Shown here in pieces: positions 29,881-39,185 of a stretch of DNA of 50,860 bases. The notes below the pieces were generated by a model. It was not told where the DNA came from, did no database searches, and saw only the letters and a list, made by a program, of their open reading frames with translations. Position 1 is the first letter of the stretch; each line of letters opens with the position of its first letter. Position numbers and translations under genes: made by a program. This DNA comes from an uncultured beta proteobacterium (GTDB lineage: Bacteria; Pseudomonadota; Gammaproteobacteria; Burkholderiales; Burkholderiaceae_C). Location of the stretch: contig CAIJRK010000036.1 in NCBI GenBank assembly GCA_903823025.1, positions 1 through 50,860 of the forward strand. The letters are read 5' to 3'.

Positions 29881-31004
29881 CGTGCCCGACGTGCCTTGAC
29901 GGCTTGCGACAACACTTCTAGTGTCTCGCACGAATCATCCCAGCCCAGGCAAGCATCGGTGATGCTTTTGCCATATTCCAGTTGGCTGGCATCGTCCTTG
30001 CCCGGTGTGAACTTCTGGGCACCCGCTTGCAAGTGACTCTCCACCATCACGCCGAAGATGCGGGTGGAACCGCCCGCAATTTGCGCGGCAATGTCGCTTG
30101 CCACGTCCCGTTGTTTTTCAAACTTTTTGCTGCTGTTGGCGTGGCTGCAATCCACCATTAAAGAGGCTGGCAGTTTGGCTTTTTCCAAATCTTTGCAAGC
30201 GGCGGCCACACTCTCTGCGTCATAGTTGGGCGTTTTGCCGCCCCGCAGAATGACGTGACAGTCTTTGTTGCCATGGGTTTGCACAATCGCCACTTGGCCA
30301 TTTTTATGCACTGACAAAAAGTGATGCCCATCGGCGGCGGCTTGAATCGCATCGGTGGCGATTTTGATGTTGCCGTCGGTGCCGTTCTTGAAGCCAATCG
30401 GCGCTGACAGACCCGACGCCAGTTCGCGGTGAACCTGACTCTCAGTGGTGCGGGCACCAATGGCACCCCACGAAATCAAGTCACCCAAGTATTGGGGCGA
30501 AATCACGTCCAAAAATTCACTGCCAGCGGGCAAACCCAAGCGGTTGATTTCAATCAGCAACTGGCGTGCAATGCGCAGGCCTTCGTCAATGCGATAGGTT
30601 TCATCCAGGTAAGGATCGTTGATCAGACCTTTCCAGCCGACCGTGGTGCGTGGTTTCTCGAAATACACACGCATCACGATTTCCAACGTATCGGCGTATT
30701 TCTCGCGCTGCACCTTGAGTTGGCGGGCGTAGTCCAAAGCAGCGGCAGGGTCGTGAATAGAACAGGGGCCAATCACCACCAGCAGGCGGTCTTCTTTGCC
30801 CCGCATGATGCTGTGGATATGGCGCCGGGTCGCGCTGATCAGCGACTCAATGGCGGTGCCTTGAATCGGAAAGAAACGGATTAAATGTTCGGGAGGTGGC
30901 AGCACAGTGATGTCCTTGATGCGTTCGTCGTCGGTCTTGCTGGTGCGTTCAATGGGACTCGCATACCAGGGATCGGAACTGGCAACAGTGGTTTTAGCAT
31001 TCAT
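29877..31004 (-). CDS. aroG: DAHP synthase (3-deoxy-7-phosphoheptulonate synthase), AroG type
   Basis: 375 residues, class I DAHP synthase. Conserved blocks: VVIGPCSIHDPAAALDYA, MRVYFEKPRTTVGWKG, and the phosphate/metal region SWGAIGARTTESQVHRE. It joins PEP and erythrose-4-P, the first step of aromatic amino acid synthesis; AroE of the same pathway is in this window at 37583. Which amino acid inhibits it cannot be told. TAGGAG at 31011-31016 is the ribosome site, and GGAG-C-CTCC around it can fold back. A leader peptide and terminator upstream indicate transcription attenuation. Confidence 0.96.
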   Translation of the reverse strand: MNAKTTVASSDPWYASPIERTSKTDDERIKDITVLPPPEHLIRFFPIQGTAIESLISATRRHIHSIMRGKEDRLLVVIGPCSIHDPAAALDYARQLKVQREKYADTLEIVMRVYFEKPRTTVGWKGLINDPYLDETYRIDEGLRIARQLLIEINRLGLPAGSEFLDVISPQYLGDLISWGAIGARTTESQVHRELASGLSAPIGFKNGTDGNIKIATDAIQAAADGHHFLSVHKNGQVAIVQTHGNKDCHVILRGGKTPNYDAESVAAACKDLEKAKLPASLMVDCSHANSSKKFEKQRDVASDIAAQIAGGSTRIFGVMVESHLQAGAQKFTPGKDDASQLEYGKSITDACLGWDDSCETLEVLSQAVKARRAR

Positions 31005-31045
31005 GGGAGGCTCCTAGGTCAATTAAATTAAAGTCAAAAAAGCAT

Positions 31046-31076
31046 AAAAAAACCGCCGGGGGTGCCGGCGGTTTTT
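31046..31076 (-). terminator. Attenuator hairpin between leader peptide and aroG
   Basis: On the minus strand AAAAACCGCCGG pairs with CCGGCGGTTTTT around a CACCC loop, 12 bp, then runs into T (complement of 31046-31052). It stands 42 bp before the aroG start and 31 bp after the leader-peptide stop. ACCGCCG of its left arm (31066-31072) is an exact complement of CGGCGGT (31119-31125) inside the leader ORF, a 7-bp antiterminator alternative. It may also terminate read-through from tldD. Confidence 0.9.
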
Positions 31077-31106
31077 GGAAGTCAGGACGTTTTCTTTTAG
31101 GTACGT

Positions 31107-31175
31107 TCAGAACTCTCTACCGCCGCAGGCGCTTGAGAACCAAAAATAACCAAAGTAAAAACGTGCTGAATTCAT
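31107..31175 (-). CDS. Aromatic-rich leader peptide of aroG (attenuator)
   Basis: A 22-codon ORF, starting MNSARFYFGYFWFSSA and ending in Phe. Residues 6-13 are Phe-Tyr-Phe-Gly-Tyr-Phe-Trp-Phe: seven of eight are aromatic, five Phe in the whole peptide, two Tyr and one Trp. That composition is strongly non-random and is the hallmark of a leader that senses charged aromatic tRNAs. Stalling in this run would leave CGGCGGT (31119-31125) free to pair with the left arm of the downstream terminator; full translation would let the terminator form. CGCC/GGCG inside the ORF provides the competing first hairpin. No clear Shine-Dalgarno precedes the ATG, and the promoter is uncertain (a CTGACA and TATGCT pair with 19-bp spacing is the best guess), so the 5' UTR may be very short. 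Confidence 0.82.
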   Translation of the reverse strand: MNSARFYFGYFWFSSACGGREF

Positions 31176-31214
31176 GGAGTTAAATGTAGCATAGACCCAG
31201 TCGTCAGCCTGATG

Positions 31215-32675
31215 TCAGGCCGTGCCGCCTACCGTCAAACCATCAATCCGCAAAGTGGGTTGACCCACACCAACCGGCACGCTCTGGCCCTCTTTGCCGC
31301 AGGTGCCAACGCCACTGTCGAGCTTCATATCGTTGCCGATCATGCTGACGCGGGTTAAGGCATCCGGGCCATTGCCGACGATAGTGGCACCTTTAACGGG
31401 ATACAAAATCTTGCCGTTTTCGACCCAATACGCTTCGCTGGCCGAGAACACAAACTTGCCTGATGTGATGTCCACTTGCCCACCGCCAAAGTTGGTGGCG
31501 TACAAGCCCTTTTTGATACTGGCCACAATTTCTTCAGGTGATTTATCGCCCGCCAACATATAGGTGTTGGTCATGCGCGGCATGGGAATAGAGGCGTAGC
31601 TTTCACGGCGGCCATTGCCCGTGGGTTTGACGCCCATCAGACGCGCGTTCATGGCGTCTTGGATGTAGCCTTTCAAAATGCCGTCTTCAATCAGCACATT
31701 GCGCTGACTGGTGTTGCCTTCGTCGTCCACATTGAGCGAACCCCGGCGATCAGGCAGCGTGCCGTCATCAAGCACTGTCACGCCTTTGGCTGCAACCCGC
31801 TGACCGATACGCCCGGAAAATGCGCTCGAACCCTTGCGGTTGAAGTCACCTTCCAGGCCGTGACCAATCGCCTCATGCAACAAAATACCGGGCCAGCCTG
31901 GGCCAAGCACCACCGTCATTTCACCAGCGGGTGCCGGACGCGCCTCCAGATTGGTGAGCGCCGCTTTGACCGCCTCATCGACATATTGCGTCATGATGGC
32001 CTCATCAAAATAAGCCAGGCCAAAACGCCCGCCGCCTCCGGCTGAACCGACTTCACGACGGCCTTTTTGCTCGGCGATCACCGTCACGCTCAGGCGCACC
32101 AGCGGGCGTACATCAGCGGCTAACGTGCCATCGGCCCGCGCCACCATCACCACATCGTATTCACTGGCTAACCCGGCCATGACTTGCGCCACACGCGGGT
32201 CTTTAGCCCGTGCCATTTTTTCGATTTTCTCCAGCAGCTTGACCTTGGCCGCGCTATCGAGCGTAGTAATCGGATCCAGCCCTTGATACAAGGAGCGAGC
32301 ACCCGCTATTTTTTGAGTCGCCGTTTTGACACGCTTCGACTGGGTCGCAGCAGATATGGTACGCACCGTGCGCGCCGCATCCAGCAGCGACGCTTCGGAA
32401 ATGTCGTCCGAGTAGGCAAACGCGGTTTTCTCACCGCTCACCGCCCGCACGCCAACGCCTTGGTCAATGCTGAACGAGCCGGTTTTAACAATGCCTTCTT
32501 CCAGACTCCAGCCCTCTGAGCGGGTGTACTGAAAATAAAGGTCGGCTTCATCAACTTGATGGGCTTTTATTTCTGCCAAAGCGCGCGTCAAATGGGACTC
32601 ATCCAGACCAAACGGGGTGAGCAGCAGGGACTTGGCAATAGCCAAGCGTTCAAGGGTAGGTTCGCGAGAAATCAT
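31215..32675 (-). CDS. tldD: Metalloprotease TldD
   Basis: 486 residues from ATG 32675; a GTG at 32699 would add eight residues. The zinc-protease motif HEAIGH is present in ILLHEAIGHGLEGDF. TldD acts with PmbA (TldE) as a heterodimer that trims unfolded or modified peptides such as microcin precursors and CcdA. PmbA is not in the window. The gene is upstream of the aroG leader in the same direction and 69 bp downstream of rodA. Confidence 0.95.
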   Translation of the reverse strand: MISREPTLERLAIAKSLLLTPFGLDESHLTRALAEIKAHQVDEADLYFQYTRSEGWSLEEGIVKTGSFSIDQGVGVRAVSGEKTAFAYSDDISEASLLDAARTVRTISAATQSKRVKTATQKIAGARSLYQGLDPITTLDSAAKVKLLEKIEKMARAKDPRVAQVMAGLASEYDVVMVARADGTLAADVRPLVRLSVTVIAEQKGRREVGSAGGGGRFGLAYFDEAIMTQYVDEAVKAALTNLEARPAPAGEMTVVLGPGWPGILLHEAIGHGLEGDFNRKGSSAFSGRIGQRVAAKGVTVLDDGTLPDRRGSLNVDDEGNTSQRNVLIEDGILKGYIQDAMNARLMGVKPTGNGRRESYASIPMPRMTNTYMLAGDKSPEEIVASIKKGLYATNFGGGQVDITSGKFVFSASEAYWVENGKILYPVKGATIVGNGPDALTRVSMIGNDMKLDSGVGTCGKEGQSVPVGVGQPTLRIDGLTVGGTA

Positions 32676-32744
32676 GGCGTTGATTTTAGGCGTTAACACA
32701 ATTCCCGCATGACGACGTCTCGCAGCAACCTTGCAGCTAAATTT

Positions 32745-33899
32745 TCAGGATTGCAACAAGCGTTTTGATTTGGCAATCGACATCAAAATGCCCAACCCCA
32801 TGCCCAGCGTCACCATTGCCGTGCCGCCATAACTGATGAAGGGCAGCGGCACCCCCACCACCGGCAAGATACCGCTGACCATGCCCATATTCACAAACGC
32901 ATAGGAGAAGAAAATCATCGCAATGGCCCCGGCCAGCAAACGCGAAAACATGGTGGGTGCTTCCAGCGCAATCACCAGCGCGCGCAAAATCAAAAAGATG
33001 AATCCGGTGATCAACAACACATTGCCAATAAGCCCGAATTCTTCTGAAAACGACGCAAAAATAAAATCGGTGGTGCGCTCTGGAATAAATTCCAGGTGCG
33101 TCTGGGTTCCCTGCATAAAACCTTTGCCCCAAATGCCGCCAGAACCAATCGCGATCATGCCTTGAATAATGTGAAAACCTTTGCCCAAAGGGTCACGTGT
33201 GGGGTCCAGCAAGGTGCAAATACGCTGTTGCTGGTAGTTGTGCAGCACCGGCCAGCGCACGCCGTCAGCACACAACTGCGGCTCAAACCCGACGATCAAC
33301 GCAATGCCGATGCCACCCAGCAACACTGGTGGAATGATCCACTTCCAGGACAGACCGGCAAAAAAAATAACCGACAACCCCGCCGACATCACCAAAAGTG
33401 AGGTGCCCAAGTCGGGCTGTTTGGCGATCAAGCCAATCGGCAAGGCCAGCAACATGCCTGCCACCGCAAAATCCAAAGGTCGTAATTGACCTTCTCGCTT
33501 TTGAAACCACCAAGCCAGCATCAGCGGCACCGCGATTTTGAGAATCTCGCTGGGCTGGATATCAATGCCCACATTGAGCCAGCGTTGCGCCCCTTTTTTG
33601 GTGACCCCGAAAATGGCTACGGCAATTAACAAAGTCACGCCTAACGCATAAAGCGGCACCGCCAAGGCCATCAGCCGCTGGGGCGAAATTTGCGCCACAC
33701 CGAACAAAATCGCGCCTGCAATCAACATGTTGCGACCGTGATCCATAAACCGACTGCCATGGTCATAGCCCGATGAATACATGCTTAACAAACCGGCGCA
33801 CACCAGCAACAGCACGGCCAGCGCCAGCAGGCCATCAAAGCCGCGAAACAAGGGCGGGATGCGCCGCCACAGCGAGGGATTTTCAAATACAGAGGACAT
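32745..33899 (-). CDS. rodA: Rod-shape SEDS peptidoglycan polymerase RodA
   Basis: 384 residues, about ten transmembrane helices. Conserved SEDS features include WLNVGIDIQPSEILKIAVPL, KQPDLGTSLLV and the C-terminal GVPLPFISYGGTAMV. RodA polymerises glycan strands for elongation together with PBP2. No pbp2 or mre genes are seen directly upstream (the gene upstream is divergent), so rodA is either split from the usual mre-mrdA-rodA cluster or a separate copy. Confidence 0.95.
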   Translation of the reverse strand: MSSVFENPSLWRRIPPLFRGFDGLLALAVLLLVCAGLLSMYSSGYDHGSRFMDHGRNMLIAGAILFGVAQISPQRLMALAVPLYALGVTLLIAVAIFGVTKKGAQRWLNVGIDIQPSEILKIAVPLMLAWWFQKREGQLRPLDFAVAGMLLALPIGLIAKQPDLGTSLLVMSAGLSVIFFAGLSWKWIIPPVLLGGIGIALIVGFEPQLCADGVRWPVLHNYQQQRICTLLDPTRDPLGKGFHIIQGMIAIGSGGIWGKGFMQGTQTHLEFIPERTTDFIFASFSEEFGLIGNVLLITGFIFLILRALVIALEAPTMFSRLLAGAIAMIFFSYAFVNMGMVSGILPVVGVPLPFISYGGTAMVTLGMGLGILMSIAKSKRLLQS

Positions 33900-33967
33900 G
33901 GGGCGAGATTATCGTCATTCCGTGCCCATTTAGCGCCCCCCGCGATTTCGCCCCTATCATTCGGCTT

Positions 33968-34573
33968 ATGCCCAACTCACACCCGAACCCTCCCATCACT
34001 CATCTGCTTTATCTGCATGGCTTTCGGTCTTCACCGCAATCCAGCAAAGCCCGCATCATGGCGCAGCAAATGGCCGCCTTGCACCCGCAGGTGCATTGGT
34101 GGTGCCCGCAACTGCCGCCGTCACCGCGTGACGCCATGGCGCTGTTGATGCAAGGTGTGAAAGATTGGCCGCCCGAGTCTATGGCCGTCGTCGGCTCCTC
34201 GCTGGGCGGGTTTTATGCGGCTTGGATTGCCGAAAAAACCGGCTGCCAAGCGGTGCTACTGAACCCGGCGGTCAACCCCGCGCGTGATCTGGAAAAGTAC
34301 ATTGGCGAACAAACCCTTTGGAATAATCCAGACGAACATTTTTTCTTTCGCCGTGAATTTATTCAGGAATTAGTGGCTATTCAAAGCGCGCCCCCCACGC
34401 AACCCGGTCACTATCTGGCACTCATCACTCAAGGCGATGAGGTGCTGGACTGGCACGAAGCGCACGCACACTATGCAGGCGCCCACCGCCATTTGATTGA
34501 GGGCGGCGACCACGCTATTAGCGACTTCGAGGCGTATTTGCCTGAAATCATGGCCTTTTTGGGACTGCGTTAA
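33968..34573 (+). CDS. YqiA-like alpha/beta-hydrolase (esterase)
   Basis: 201 residues from ATG 33968; the longer frame runs antisense into rodA and is not needed. Hydrolase features: LYLHGFRSSPQSSKA, the nucleophile elbow VGSSLGGFYA (Gly-x-Ser-x-Gly), Asp in ITQGDEVLDW and His in GGDHAISDFE. Family YqiA/YcfP; small soluble esterase of unknown natural substrate. Followed after 57 bp by the RNB exonuclease gene. Confidence 0.88.
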   Translation: MPNSHPNPPITHLLYLHGFRSSPQSSKARIMAQQMAALHPQVHWWCPQLPPSPRDAMALLMQGVKDWPPESMAVVGSSLGGFYAAWIAEKTGCQAVLLNPAVNPARDLEKYIGEQTLWNNPDEHFFFRREFIQELVAIQSAPPTQPGHYLALITQGDEVLDWHEAHAHYAGAHRHLIEGGDHAISDFEAYLPEIMAFLGLR

Positions 34574-34630
34574 AGCGCGGTCACAACAAGGCAAACAACA
34601 CAGCTCTTTTTTACTGGGACAATATCGCCT

Positions 34631-36709
34631 ATGTTTTTATTGTTTGAAGAAGCCGGAAAATTCATGGCCGGTCGGGTGCTGTCGGAGGCGGACGCCTCTG
34701 CACAGGTGGAATTGGATAGCGGCAAGCGAGTCAAGGTCAAGACGGCCAACTTTTTGCTGAAATTTGAGAAACCAGAGCCAGCGCAATTGCTGGCAGCGGC
34801 GCACGCCGTGAGCGAGACCATCGAGCTGGAGCTGGCCTGGGAGTTTGCGCCGGAAGATGAGTTCGGTTTTATCGACTTGGCCCGCGAATATTTCAGCGAC
34901 AAACCCACGCTGGAACAGCAAGCAGGCGCTTTGGTGCGCCTGTTCGAGTCGCCGCATTACTTTCGCCGGGCGGGCAAAGGACGTTTTCGCAAGGCACCGG
35001 CGGACATCATCGCGCTGGCCTTGGCTGCGATCGAGAAAAAGAAACAAATTGCGCTGCAAACAGAACAATGGGTGAAAGACCTAAGCGATGGTGTTTGCCC
35101 AACGCCAGTTCGTGAGCAGCTTTACAAAATTCTGTTCAAGCCTGACAAAAATGCGCCTGAATACAAAGCCGTGGTTGAAGCTTCACGCGCCACGCATGTG
35201 GGGCCGCTGGAGCTGCTGGTCAAAGCAGGCGCGATTGATTCGCCCTACCAATTCCACTGGCGTCGGTTCTTGCTGGAAAACTTTCCCAAGGGCACGGGAT
35301 TTCCCAAGCTGGATGCACCGCTCATCCGCGACGAACTGCCTTTGTCCAGCGCCCGCGCCTTCTCGATTGACGACTCCGCCACGACCGAGATTGATGACGC
35401 GCTGTCCGTGCAAGGTTTGGGCAGCGGCACCGTGGTGCTGGGCGTTCACATTGCCGCACCCGGTTTGGCCGTGCTGCCCGGCAGCCCGATTGACCAACTG
35501 GGCCGCGACCGTCTGTCCACCGTTTACATGCCGGGCTACAAAGTCACTATGTTGCCCGACGATGTGGTGCAAAGCTACACGCTGCAAGAAGGGCGCGATT
35601 GCCCGGCGGTGTCTTTGTACGTCACGCTGGATGAAGCCACACTGGAAATTAAAAACACCGAAACCCGGCTGGAGCGCGTCCACATCGGTGCCAATTTGCG
35701 CCACGACCAACTCGACGCCATCGTGACGACCGAATGGCTGGAAGACCCGGCGTTTTTACACGCCGTTGACCCGCAGCCTTTGTTGCAAAAACGCGCCTCG
35801 CTCACGTTTTTGTTCCGCTTGGCCAAGCATCTGAAAGCCGGACGCGAAGTCGTGCGCGGCAAGCCCGAAAACTTCAACCGACCCGACTACAACTTCAAAC
35901 TGGTCGGCAATGACGGCGCAGAACCGCAAGGCCAGGAGCAAGTGCAAATCAGCATTCGCCAACGCGGCGCACCGCTGGACTTGATCGTCTCCGAAGCCAT
36001 GATTCTGGCCAACAGCACCTGGGGCAGTTGGATGGACGAGTTGGGCGTGCCCGGCATCTACCGCAGTCAGGCCTCAATGTTGCCGGGCGTCAAAGTGCGC
36101 ATGGGCACGCGGGCTTTGCCGCACGCGGGTTTGGGCGTCAAAAGCTACGCCTGGAGCACCTCGCCGCTGCGCCGTTACACCGATTTGGTCAACCAGTGGC
36201 AAATTATTGCCTGCGCACGTCACGGCAAAACAGCGGCTTTGGTGGCCCCGTTCAAGCCCAAAGACGCCGACCTGTTTTCAATCATCTCCAGCTTTGATGC
36301 CACCTACTTTGCCTACAACGACTACCAGCGCGCCATCGAACGCTTCTGGACGCTCAAGTACGTGCAGCAAAACGGCATCACGGAAATCACCGCCACTTTG
36401 TTCAAAGACGACTTAGTCCGTGCGGATGATTTGCCGCTGGTCTTGCCCGTCATGGGCGCGAGTGGTTTGCCACGCGGCGCACGTGTTCGCGTCAAGCTGG
36501 GTGAGATTAATGAAGTCACGCTGGACATTAACGGTACCGTGGTGGAACACCTCAATGCGGTCGATGAAAACGCGGTCAACGTGGCAACAGACAACCTCGC
36601 CGATGACGACGATGATGTCGGCACCGGCTCCCTGGCTATTGCGGTGGATATGAGTGAGAGCGACACCGAAGCCGTGCCTGTTGCCACCCACACGCTGCCT
36701 GTGCCGTGA
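34631..36709 (+). CDS. RNB-domain 3'-5' exoribonuclease
   Basis: 692 residues. The catalytic RNB motif ARAFSIDDSATTEIDDAL carries the Asp ladder that holds two metal ions, near residue 245. The N-terminal about 200 residues are not a clear pair of cold-shock domains as in E. coli RNase II, and fit better the RNase II type that has a helical or winged-helix module (as in the Deinococcus enzyme); this is inference. The C terminus is acidic and low-complexity (NLADDDDDVGTGS). It degrades single-stranded RNA. Its stop overlaps the GTG start of the TonB-like gene (GTGA at 36706-36709). Confidence 0.9.
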   Translation: MFLLFEEAGKFMAGRVLSEADASAQVELDSGKRVKVKTANFLLKFEKPEPAQLLAAAHAVSETIELELAWEFAPEDEFGFIDLAREYFSDKPTLEQQAGALVRLFESPHYFRRAGKGRFRKAPADIIALALAAIEKKKQIALQTEQWVKDLSDGVCPTPVREQLYKILFKPDKNAPEYKAVVEASRATHVGPLELLVKAGAIDSPYQFHWRRFLLENFPKGTGFPKLDAPLIRDELPLSSARAFSIDDSATTEIDDALSVQGLGSGTVVLGVHIAAPGLAVLPGSPIDQLGRDRLSTVYMPGYKVTMLPDDVVQSYTLQEGRDCPAVSLYVTLDEATLEIKNTETRLERVHIGANLRHDQLDAIVTTEWLEDPAFLHAVDPQPLLQKRASLTFLFRLAKHLKAGREVVRGKPENFNRPDYNFKLVGNDGAEPQGQEQVQISIRQRGAPLDLIVSEAMILANSTWGSWMDELGVPGIYRSQASMLPGVKVRMGTRALPHAGLGVKSYAWSTSPLRRYTDLVNQWQIIACARHGKTAALVAPFKPKDADLFSIISSFDATYFAYNDYQRAIERFWTLKYVQQNGITEITATLFKDDLVRADDLPLVLPVMGASGLPRGARVRVKLGEINEVTLDINGTVVEHLNAVDENAVNVATDNLADDDDDVGTGSLAIAVDMSESDTEAVPVATHTLPVP

Positions 36710-37563
36710 ACCTGCGGTCTTTCAGCGTTCTTCAATTGGCGCTGGGCATCTCCATTGCGGTGCATGCCGCTTTGCTAACGGTGCGCTTTGTCGATCCCGA
36801 GGCCTTCAACCGGGTCTTTGAAGACACGCCGCTGGAGGTCATTTTGGTCAACTCGCGTACCACGGAGCGGGCCGAAAAAGCCCTCGCTATTGCCCAAGCC
36901 TCCATGGCAGGTGGCGGTGAGGCTGACCGGGGTCGCGCCACCAGCCCGTTGCCACCAGCCATGTTGACTGAAAACGGGAGTGACGTTGAACAAGTCACGC
37001 AGCGCCGCCTTAAAAACATGAAAGAGCAACAAAATATGTTGCTCAGTCAGGTTAAAGACGCGCTGGCGGCTCTGCCGCCCCCGGACCCCAAACAACTCAG
37101 CATTTCATCTGACGAGTTGGATCGTGAAGAAAAGCGGCGTCAACTGATCAAACTACTGGCTGAAATCGAACGGCGCATCACGCTGGAAAATGAGCGCCCC
37201 AAAAAACGCTATATCAGCCCCTCAACGCGAGAGGCTGTGTATGCGGTTTATTACGATTATTTGCGGCGCGCGATTGAAGACAAGGGCACTAAAAACTTTC
37301 CCGAAGCCGGGGGCAAGAAGCTGTATGGCGAGTTGATGATGTCGATCACCGTTAATTTTGATGGTCAGATTGTCAAAATTCAAATTGATCAAAGCTCCGG
37401 CAATCCCATATTGGACCGACGCGCCGAGGCTATTGTGCAAAATTCAGCCCCTTTTGGGGTTTTCAATGACACCATGCGCCAGCAAGCAGACCAGATTGTG
37501 GTGGTGTCGCGCTTCAAATTTACCCGCGATGCCACGCTGCAAACGCAGCTCACCGGCAACTAA
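36706..37563 (+). CDS. TonB-like energy transducer (TonB C-terminal domain)
   Basis: 285 residues from the GTG that overlaps the upstream stop. One N-terminal signal-anchor (LALGISIAVHAALLTVRFV), a coiled Gln/Glu/Arg-rich middle, and a C-terminal TonB domain (about residues 195-275, YGELMMSITVNFDGQIVKIQIDQ... with LDRRAEAIV). No Pro-rich EP/KP spacer typical of E. coli TonB is obvious, and exbBD are absent nearby, so it may serve another envelope role. This gene pair with the exonuclease, then aroE and mtgA, recurs in Burkholderiales to my knowledge. Confidence 0.85.
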   Translation: MNLRSFSVLQLALGISIAVHAALLTVRFVDPEAFNRVFEDTPLEVILVNSRTTERAEKALAIAQASMAGGGEADRGRATSPLPPAMLTENGSDVEQVTQRRLKNMKEQQNMLLSQVKDALAALPPPDPKQLSISSDELDREEKRRQLIKLLAEIERRITLENERPKKRYISPSTREAVYAVYYDYLRRAIEDKGTKNFPEAGGKKLYGELMMSITVNFDGQIVKIQIDQSSGNPILDRRAEAIVQNSAPFGVFNDTMRQQADQIVVVSRFKFTRDATLQTQLTGN

Positions 37564-37582
37564 AACCCGCTCAAAAACAACG

Positions 37583-38422
37583 ATGTCTATCGATCTTTAT
37601 TGCGTTATGGGCAACCCGGTGGCGCACAGCCAGTCACCGTGGATTCATGCCCGTTTTGCCGAACTCACCGGCCAGTCGCTGCACTATGACAAGCGACACA
37701 TTGCGCTGGACGGCTTTACCCCGGCGGTGCGCGCCTTTATTCAAGAAGGGGGTCGGGGCTGCAACATTACCGTGCCGTTCAAGTTTGAAGCGGCCGCGTT
37801 GGCCACCCACATCAGTGCGCGCGCCACGTTGGCTCAAGCGTCCAACCTGCTGCAATTCAACGCAGGTGCCATCTTTTCTGACAACACCGATGGCGCCGGA
37901 CTGGTCAACGACATTCAACGCAACGCCGGGTTTGATTTGAGTGGCCGCCATCTGCTGCTGATCGGCGCAGGCGGTGCTGGCGCTGGCGTGTTGGGGCCTT
38001 TGATTTTGGCGAGTCCCGCCAGCATTACCGTAGCCAACCGCACCTTGTCGAAGGCGACTGTGCTGGTAGCGCGTCATGCGGCGCTGGCGTTGCTGCAAAA
38101 AACAGAGTTGAGCGCTCAAAATTTACAAACATTAGCGGGTCGTTTTGATGTCGTCATCAATGCCACCGCGAGCAGCCTGAGCGGCACGGGCGTGCCGATT
38201 TCGGCCAGCACGCTCAAACCCGGCGCACTGGCTTACGACATGATGTATGGCCCCGCAGCTCAGGGCTTTATGACTTGGGCGCGTGAGCATGGCGCCACAC
38301 CGCGCGACGGCTTGGGCATGTTGGTCGAACAAGCCGCTGAAGCCTTTTTAGTCTGGCGTGGCGTGCTGCCGCCCTCGCAACAGGTGCTGACCGAGTTGCG
38401 ACTGGCCCAACACACTGGCTGA
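37583..38422 (+). CDS. aroE: Shikimate 5-dehydrogenase
   Basis: 279 residues from ATG 37583. Shikimate-binding MGNPVAHSQSPWIHARF with the two Ser residues, the catalytic Lys in NITVPFKFEA, Asp in NTDGAGLVND, and the NADP loop LLIGAGGAGAGVLGPL. It reduces 3-dehydroshikimate. Same pathway as aroG in the window. mtgA starts three bases after its stop. Confidence 0.95.
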   Translation: MSIDLYCVMGNPVAHSQSPWIHARFAELTGQSLHYDKRHIALDGFTPAVRAFIQEGGRGCNITVPFKFEAAALATHISARATLAQASNLLQFNAGAIFSDNTDGAGLVNDIQRNAGFDLSGRHLLLIGAGGAGAGVLGPLILASPASITVANRTLSKATVLVARHAALALLQKTELSAQNLQTLAGRFDVVINATASSLSGTGVPISASTLKPGALAYDMMYGPAAQGFMTWAREHGATPRDGLGMLVEQAAEAFLVWRGVLPPSQQVLTELRLAQHTG

Positions 38423-38425
38423 TTG

Positions 38426-39175
38426 ATGCAACCGCTTCTACGCTGGCTCGGGCTGGTGCTTGCTGCTGTGCTGGCGTTGCAGCTTTTCTTTGTCGTGCGC
38501 ATTGCCGCCATGACGGTGATAAACCCGCAATCCACCACTTTCGAGCGCTCTGAAATGTGGCGTTTATTCGCTGAAAAAGGCACGATTGCCTGGCGCCAGC
38601 ACTGGGTGGCCTATCCTGACATAGCCAACAACCTCAAGCGAGCCGTGATCACCAGCGAAGACGACAGTTTCACCAACCACGACGGTGTGGACTGGGATGC
38701 GCTGGAAAAAGCCTGGCAAAAAAACATCAAAGCAGAGGCCAGTGTGGCTAAAAAAGCCGAAGCCGCACGCGCTCAAGGCAATAACCCACCCACCACGCGG
38801 GCACCCAAAGTTGTGGGCGGCTCCACCATCACACAGCAACTGGCCAAAAACCTGTTTTTGTCGGGCGAACGAACCCTATTACGCAAAGGTCAAGAATTTG
38901 TGTTGACCCTGCTGCTTGAAACCTTGCTGACCAAAGAACGAATTCTGGAAATTTATCTCAACAACGTCGAATGGGGCGAGGGCGTGTTTGGCGCCGAAGC
39001 CGCCGCACAGCACTACTTTCGCAAACCCGCCTCGCGCCTGAGCACCTACGAGGCGGCCCGCTTGGCCGTGATGTTGCCGCGCCCCAGGTATTTTGAAAAT
39101 TTACCCAACTCCAGCTATCTGGCAGGGCGCACCCAAGTCATTGTGCGTCGCCTCAATAGCGCCGAACTGCCCTGA
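38426..39175 (+). CDS. mtgA: Monofunctional peptidoglycan glycosyltransferase
   Basis: 249 residues from ATG 38426. One transmembrane helix ([20 protein letters not shown]), then a GT51 domain: [13 protein letters not shown] (catalytic Glu), [20 protein letters not shown], and the second block [21 protein letters not shown]. No transpeptidase domain, so it only extends glycan strands from lipid II. Probably co-transcribed with aroE; ruvC follows after 10 bp. Confidence 0.95.
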   Translation: MQPLLRWLGLVLAAVLALQLFFVVRIAAMTVINPQSTTFERSEMWRLFAEKGTIAWRQHWVAYPDIANNLKRAVITSEDDSFTNHDGVDWDALEKAWQKNIKAEASVAKKAEAARAQGNNPPTTRAPKVVGGSTITQQLAKNLFLSGERTLLRKGQEFVLTLLLETLLTKERILEIYLNNVEWGEGVFGAEAAAQHYFRKPASRLSTYEAARLAVMLPRPRYFENLPNSSYLAGRTQVIVRRLNSAELP

Positions 39176-39185
39176 TCCAAACCGC

